From an uncultured Ferrimonas sp. (GTDB lineage: Bacteria; Pseudomonadota; Gammaproteobacteria; Enterobacterales; Shewanellaceae): DNA of 64,000 nucleotides. Under the pieces are notes generated by a model. It had not been told where the DNA came from and did no database searches. It was given only the letters and a program-made list of their open reading frames with translations. Made by a program: the position numbers and the translations under genes. The stretch is taken from NCBI RefSeq assembly GCF_947489035.1, contig NZ_CANLCI010000003.1, positions 91,533 to 155,532 of the forward strand. Direction: 5' to 3'. Each line of letters begins with the position of its first letter. Within the stretch, counting starts at the first letter, position 1. Shown here piece by piece: positions 60,502-64,000 of this stretch.

Positions 60502-62778
60502 CTAATGCAGTTCTATTTGTTTTGTGGTGATTGCGATGGGCTTGGCCGTATTATTGCTGATCATTAACTGCACCGGCCCAACTGGCTGTTCTCGCCAGAT
60601 AAAACCGGTGCCATTTTGATAACGACGCCACCCAGCGGCCAGTTCAGACAACGCAAACTCAACTTGATACCCCTCAGGATGAGGCTGACTGTAAGCGGCT
60701 AAGCGCGCAGTGCGAAACGCGCCATTACTGTCCACCAACCCCAACTGCAAACCATCATCTATCGGTCGGTCTGTATCGAAAACCAAACTGACGTGGGTTT
60801 GCTGCTCGATAGCAGTGAGGTGCAGCTGTTGCCACTGCTCTAGGGTTGCCATAGGTGGGGCGGGACGCTGCTCGCTACGCAAACCAATGTTCAAATTAAA
60901 GCTGTCTTGATGGCGTTGCCCCTGCCACGTTAATTCAACCTCAAAGTGGCCACCAAACCCACTGAAGTTTTGCCACTCCAATAGCGCCTCTGAGCCTGCG
61001 CCGCTTTGACGCCACAGCAAGCGTTGTTGGTAGCGAACGCTCAGTTGCCATTGGGTCCAATATTCAAAGGCAAATTGAAACGAGGCGCTATTACGGCCAC
61101 CATTCACTTGCCACTGCGCTAAGTTGGCCGCGATTGATGGCTGCTGTGCTAGCTGCTGCCACTGCTGAAATACCGGTTTCGGCTGATAATCAGCCTGCAG
61201 CAAGCCAAAGCTGGTTTCCGCATCCGCAAACCAACCGGTTTGCGCCGGTTCATCCACCGCCGAAAACCAATTAAGGGCAAACAAACCGTAGCTCTTCATC
61301 TGCGGCAGATATGCCTCCAGCTTGGCCAGCTCAACCTGTTGCCGTCGCTGCCAATAAGGCTGGGAAGCAATGGCAACATAAGCCAACATCCACGGCTTAT
61401 TAAACCGTTGCTGCAAGCTGCGGCCTAAACGTAAGCTGCGGATCCACGGCGACCAATCGGGATCGCTGTGGATCGATTCGGTGTAATTGGCGATCATCAA
61501 CATCGAACCGATAAAGTCACTCTTGCCGATGGCGTTTAACGAGGTTTCATAACTGGGTCGCTGCCCCGTTTGGTCCCAGTCACCCAGTACCAGCCCCACT
61601 TTCACGTTGGGCAGCTTCTGCTTCACGAGATCGATGATCTGAGACATCCGCTGATCCCATTCCGGCCAGTTTTCGATGCCGTTTTTGTTGTATTCCGGCT
61701 CTAACAGCAGGTACGCCTGAGGTAAGTGCTGCAATAACGGGATCAATTGGTTGTTCACCATCGACACATAAGCGTCCCAATTGGCCACCACAAACTCAGG
61801 GCTGATCTCATCTCCGAAATACCAAAGCGATATCATTGGGGTGTAACCAGCACGGCTGGCCATCCGGAGAATGTCTGGCTGTAACCAGCGCCAATCCGAC
61901 TGGCGAGTGATCCACAGGGTCAGACTCTGCCCTGACAGCTGCGTTAATCCTGATTGCAGCCACAACGGCCGATGATTCTGGCCGCTGGCAACGGGTCGGT
62001 CGAGATCAAGCCGAGAGCCACTGCCCCACAGCAACGGCGTTGTCACCGAAGCATAGGGTTGCAGTAACGGCATGGTTGCATCGAGCCGCAGCTGCCACGC
62101 TCGGCTTAAGAGATCATCTCGGGCAAACAGTCCGCCGGACAAACTCTGTTGCATTGCCGTTGCCGCTTGCCGAGCTTGGCTTAATCGTCCTAAACGGTGT
62201 AAGCAATAGATAACCCCCAATTGGGCGGAATACAGATCCTCACCGCGCTCAAGCTGTTGCGCTTGTTGTTGATAGCGCTGCAAGGCCGCTTCGGGGTTGT
62301 TTTCCAACTCCAATAACGAATGCGCCTGCAGCAGCTTTGCCTTGTTCATCAGCACATCGTCGGCATCTGAGCGAAGAAACTGAATGAGCGCCTGCTGCAA
62401 CTGCAGCGGTTGGTCACGATCGCGGATCCGCAGCAGCTGTAGATACTCCCTGAAGCCATCAAGCTGCTGATAACGCCGCACCACGTTAAATACAGAACGC
62501 GCCTTTAAGCGGTGAACATTGGCATCCGGCAGAGCCAAGTATTGCCGCAGTAGCTTTTGCGCTTGGCGATAATCGCCCTTATCCAGTTCAACTAACGCCG
62601 CCAAATAGAGCCAGTCGCCCGCCAGAGGGATCTTGCGCTTAACCTGTTGTTGCTGTGACGCCGTTAGCGCTTGGCCAAAACCCGCTGCCATTAGCTCTGA
62701 AAACTCATCCGCCATGATGGGCAGCCCCAGCCCTAATAATGCAGCCAGCCAAATGGCATTAACTGACCGGTTCTTCAT
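60502..62778 (-). CDS. Secreted TPR and TIM-barrel (glycoside-hydrolase-like) protein
   Basis: 758 residues from ATG 62778 (MKNRSVNAIWLAALLG, cleaved after PIMA); an ATG 21 bases earlier has no signal at its very N-terminus. TPR-like helical repeats occupy about residues 25-240, then a TIM-barrel-like region (about 270-540) with MISLWYFGDEISPEF, LLLEPEYNKNGIE, VGLVLGDWD and LFALNWFSAVDEP, in the style of GH-A clan enzymes; Glu of LEPEYN is a candidate catalytic residue. A beta-rich C-terminal module may bind carbohydrate. Convergent with DUF3131 protein 3, ten bases apart. It resembles Pel/Psl-type hydrolase partners in layout only. Confidence 0.68.
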   Translation of the reverse strand: MKNRSVNAIWLAALLGLGLPIMADEFSELMAAGFGQALTASQQQQVKRKIPLAGDWLYLAALVELDKGDYRQAQKLLRQYLALPDANVHRLKARSVFNVVRRYQQLDGFREYLQLLRIRDRDQPLQLQQALIQFLRSDADDVLMNKAKLLQAHSLLELENNPEAALQRYQQQAQQLERGEDLYSAQLGVIYCLHRLGRLSQARQAATAMQQSLSGGLFARDDLLSRAWQLRLDATMPLLQPYASVTTPLLWGSGSRLDLDRPVASGQNHRPLWLQSGLTQLSGQSLTLWITRQSDWRWLQPDILRMASRAGYTPMISLWYFGDEISPEFVVANWDAYVSMVNNQLIPLLQHLPQAYLLLEPEYNKNGIENWPEWDQRMSQIIDLVKQKLPNVKVGLVLGDWDQTGQRPSYETSLNAIGKSDFIGSMLMIANYTESIHSDPDWSPWIRSLRLGRSLQQRFNKPWMLAYVAIASQPYWQRRQQVELAKLEAYLPQMKSYGLFALNWFSAVDEPAQTGWFADAETSFGLLQADYQPKPVFQQWQQLAQQPSIAANLAQWQVNGGRNSASFQFAFEYWTQWQLSVRYQQRLLWRQSGAGSEALLEWQNFSGFGGHFEVELTWQGQRHQDSFNLNIGLRSEQRPAPPMATLEQWQQLHLTAIEQQTHVSLVFDTDRPIDDGLQLGLVDSNGAFRTARLAAYSQPHPEGYQVEFALSELAAGWRRYQNGTGFIWREQPVGPVQLMISNNTAKPIAITTKQIELH

Positions 62779-63361
62779 AATCGGCACTGATGGTGTCAAA
62801 CCACTCCAGATTTTGTTGGATCACCGCTAAGCGGGCAGAGAGCTCAGGATCGGGAAAACGATGCTGTGATTGTTGCAGCGCCAAGAGATTTTCCTTCAAC
62901 CCCATCACCATGATTTGAATCCGGGCGCTGCAATCGTTGATTGATTCGGCCAACTCACGCATATCATCGCCTTCACGCAGATCCACTTCCGCCGACAAGT
63001 TGCCCTCGGCTAACTGCTCTAATGCCCGGTGGATCGCGTACACCGGCCCAGATAACTTACTGGTTAGCCAGATCGCGCCGACTAAGGTGATGGCGGTTTG
63101 GATCAGCACCAATGTCAGTAACCAGCCGGCCATTGCTCCGTGCAGAGAAGGTAAGCTGCTCGAGACCACAGCCAGCTCCTCAGGCAATAGTTGCACCGAA
63201 AGTGCTTCAGCCAGCATCGCCAATAGCCGATCATAAAAAAAATAAAACATTAGCGTGGTGGCAATTAGGCCAACAAAAGCGATAACGACAATACGAAACA
63301 ATAACCTACGAGACATGCCCTGCTTTAGCTGCGTGATTGTTCCCAGTAAGCGACGCTGCAT
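62759..63361 (-). CDS. HAMP-domain membrane protein without output domain
   Basis: 200 residues from an ATG with AGGAG five to seven bases upstream. Two TM helices (LFRIVVIAFVGLIATTLMFYF and LLTLVLIQTAITLVGAIW) bracket a short periplasmic loop of about 35 residues; a HAMP domain follows (GPVYAIHRALEQLAEGNLSAEV) and then a 60-residue helical tail. No kinase, GGDEF, MCP or phosphatase domain. Its stop overlaps the start of the TIM-barrel gene by 20 bases, so the two are coupled. Possibly a sensor that signals to the separate PP2C regulator. Confidence 0.85.
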   Translation of the reverse strand: MQRRLLGTITQLKQGMSRRLLFRIVVIAFVGLIATTLMFYFFYDRLLAMLAEALSVQLLPEELAVVSSSLPSLHGAMAGWLLTLVLIQTAITLVGAIWLTSKLSGPVYAIHRALEQLAEGNLSAEVDLREGDDMRELAESINDCSARIQIMVMGLKENLLALQQSQHRFPDPELSARLAVIQQNLEWFDTISADYEEPVS

Positions 63362-63411
63362 CTTGTGCTCCTTGTCTATACTTGCCCCAACGATGTATGG
63401 GAGAAGTCATC

Positions 63412-63666
63412 ATGATGTTGTTGGGCAAAGGAACCGCCCTGCTGATTGGCGCTGTACTGCTTTCGGGCTGCCAATCCGCTCCGTTTACTACCGCGAAAAA
63501 AGGTTGTTGCTGTTGTAACGACCAACCGACTATCAGCAAAACTCAGCGAGATGCCTTGTGGCAAAAGATGGAAGATAACCGTGCCATCTCTTTAGCTGCT
63601 CAGCCCCAAGGCCGAAAGTGCACCGCACATCGCTGCGAACATAAAACCTGTCGTTTGCGCCTTTAG
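63412..63666 (+). CDS. Small Cys-rich lipoprotein
   Basis: 84 residues. ATG at 63412 follows a GGGAGAAG ribosome site. Signal peptide MMLLGKGTALLIGAVLLSGC ends in a lipobox (Cys about 20). The short mature part has a run of four Cys (KKGCCCCND) and three more near the C-terminus (KCTAHRCEHKTCRLRL), suggesting metal binding or disulfides. The promoter gap to the divergent HAMP gene is 50 bases. No family recognised. Confidence 0.7.
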   Translation: MMLLGKGTALLIGAVLLSGCQSAPFTTAKKGCCCCNDQPTISKTQRDALWQKMEDNRAISLAAQPQGRKCTAHRCEHKTCRLRL

Positions 63667-64000
63667 GAACCCCCCCAACGCGGCTGATACTTTGGCGGCG
63701 TGATTTGGGTGCGTGGCACCGGTGCTACCGCATGTTGCGGTGGCCCTTGGTATCGTAATAACCCAACTTCCTCCACCAGCCACTCCATCAGTAGCCAGCG
63801 TTGGCGATCGTTGTGCCCCAGTTGCGTTCCGGCTCCGCCACTTAACCAACGTTGTTGCGACTGATATTCCTGCGCTAACTGCCGTTGCAGTTTCGGCCAA
63901 CTTTGCTGCTGTTGTTCAAGCAATAACGTGGCTTGCTGCCAGAGCGCCCGCGCCTCTGCACCATTGCTACTGGCACTGGCAATCACCAACGCTAAAGCCC
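63663..64000 (-). CDS. Exported protein of unknown function, 5' end outside window
   Basis: The frame is open to the window edge, so the start lies beyond 64000. The visible upstream part (ALVIASASSNGAEA) looks like the end of a signal peptide, so little is probably missing. The chain is Gln/Leu-rich helical (LLEQQQQSWPKLQRQLAQEYQ), then a Pro-rich tail. Its stop overlaps that of the Cys-rich lipoprotein by three bases. Confidence 0.65.
   Translation of the reverse strand, partial: ALALVIASASSNGAEARALWQQATLLLEQQQQSWPKLQRQLAQEYQSQQRWLSGGAGTQLGHNDRQRWLLMEWLVEEVGLLRYQGPPQHAVAPVPRTQITPPKYQPRWGGS

Overview
This 64 kb window looks like chromosome of a marine-type gammaproteobacterium, most likely Alteromonadales (Shewanella/Ferrimonas-like). 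The gene content and order point there: a gyrA-serC-hisC-aroA-cmk-rpsA-ihfB-lapAB-pyrF block, nrdAB with a yfaE-type ferredoxin, an sppA-ansA-yeaC neighbourhood, two GAPDH genes flanking a DUF2989 lipoprotein, and a hexR/zwf-pgl-edd-eda Entner-Doudoroff locus with pyk. Species cannot be named from sequence alone. I saw no rRNA, tRNA, CRISPR array, insertion sequence or prophage.

Layout. 1-6.5 kb: 3' truncated aspC, an AttEFGH-like ABC export system (ATPase, fused permease, AttH lipocalin-like protein) and a methyltransferase. 6.5-12 kb: pssA, a previously easy-to-miss 30-residue YnhF-like membrane peptide, dacB, a small unknown gene and a DmdC/FadE-like acyl-CoA dehydrogenase with a PsrA-like operator. 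12-23.6 kb: the housekeeping block on the minus strand, including an rpsA leader with two GGA-presenting hairpins that resembles the S1 autoregulatory site. 23.7-29.2 kb: ubiG and a HAD phosphatase, then nrdA-nrdB-ferredoxin behind NrdR and DnaA boxes. 29-40 kb: glyoxalase-like protein, fadH (second PsrA-like site), sppA, ansA, small genes, long-form GAPDH, DUF2989 lipoprotein, gapA, and one AT-rich secreted unknown. 40.5-48 kb: eda, edd, pgl, zwf (one minus-strand operon), divergent hexR, and pyk. Clear HexR palindromes lie at the gapA promoter and at the zwf promoter, and a degenerate one lies upstream of pyk, so central carbon flux here reads as one HexR regulon.

48-64 kb is the accessory region and the most interesting part: an apparent cell-surface polysaccharide locus with a built-in partner-switching control module. 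A response regulator fused to a PP2C/SpoIIE phosphatase, a STAS anti-anti-sigma-like protein and an RsbW-like HATPase kinase are interleaved and translationally coupled with a sugar nucleotidyltransferase and a cellulose-synthase-like membrane GT2 glycosyltransferase. Three tandem DUF3131 proteins (one membrane-anchored, two lipoproteins) follow. Around them are a second GT2 enzyme, an outer-membrane beta-barrel candidate, a PEGA-domain coiled-coil membrane protein, a TPR plus TIM-barrel secreted protein, a HAMP protein with no output domain, and a Cys-rich lipoprotein. No sigma factor is visible, so the target of the switch may be polysaccharide synthesis itself or a factor encoded elsewhere. 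The polymer made is unknown.
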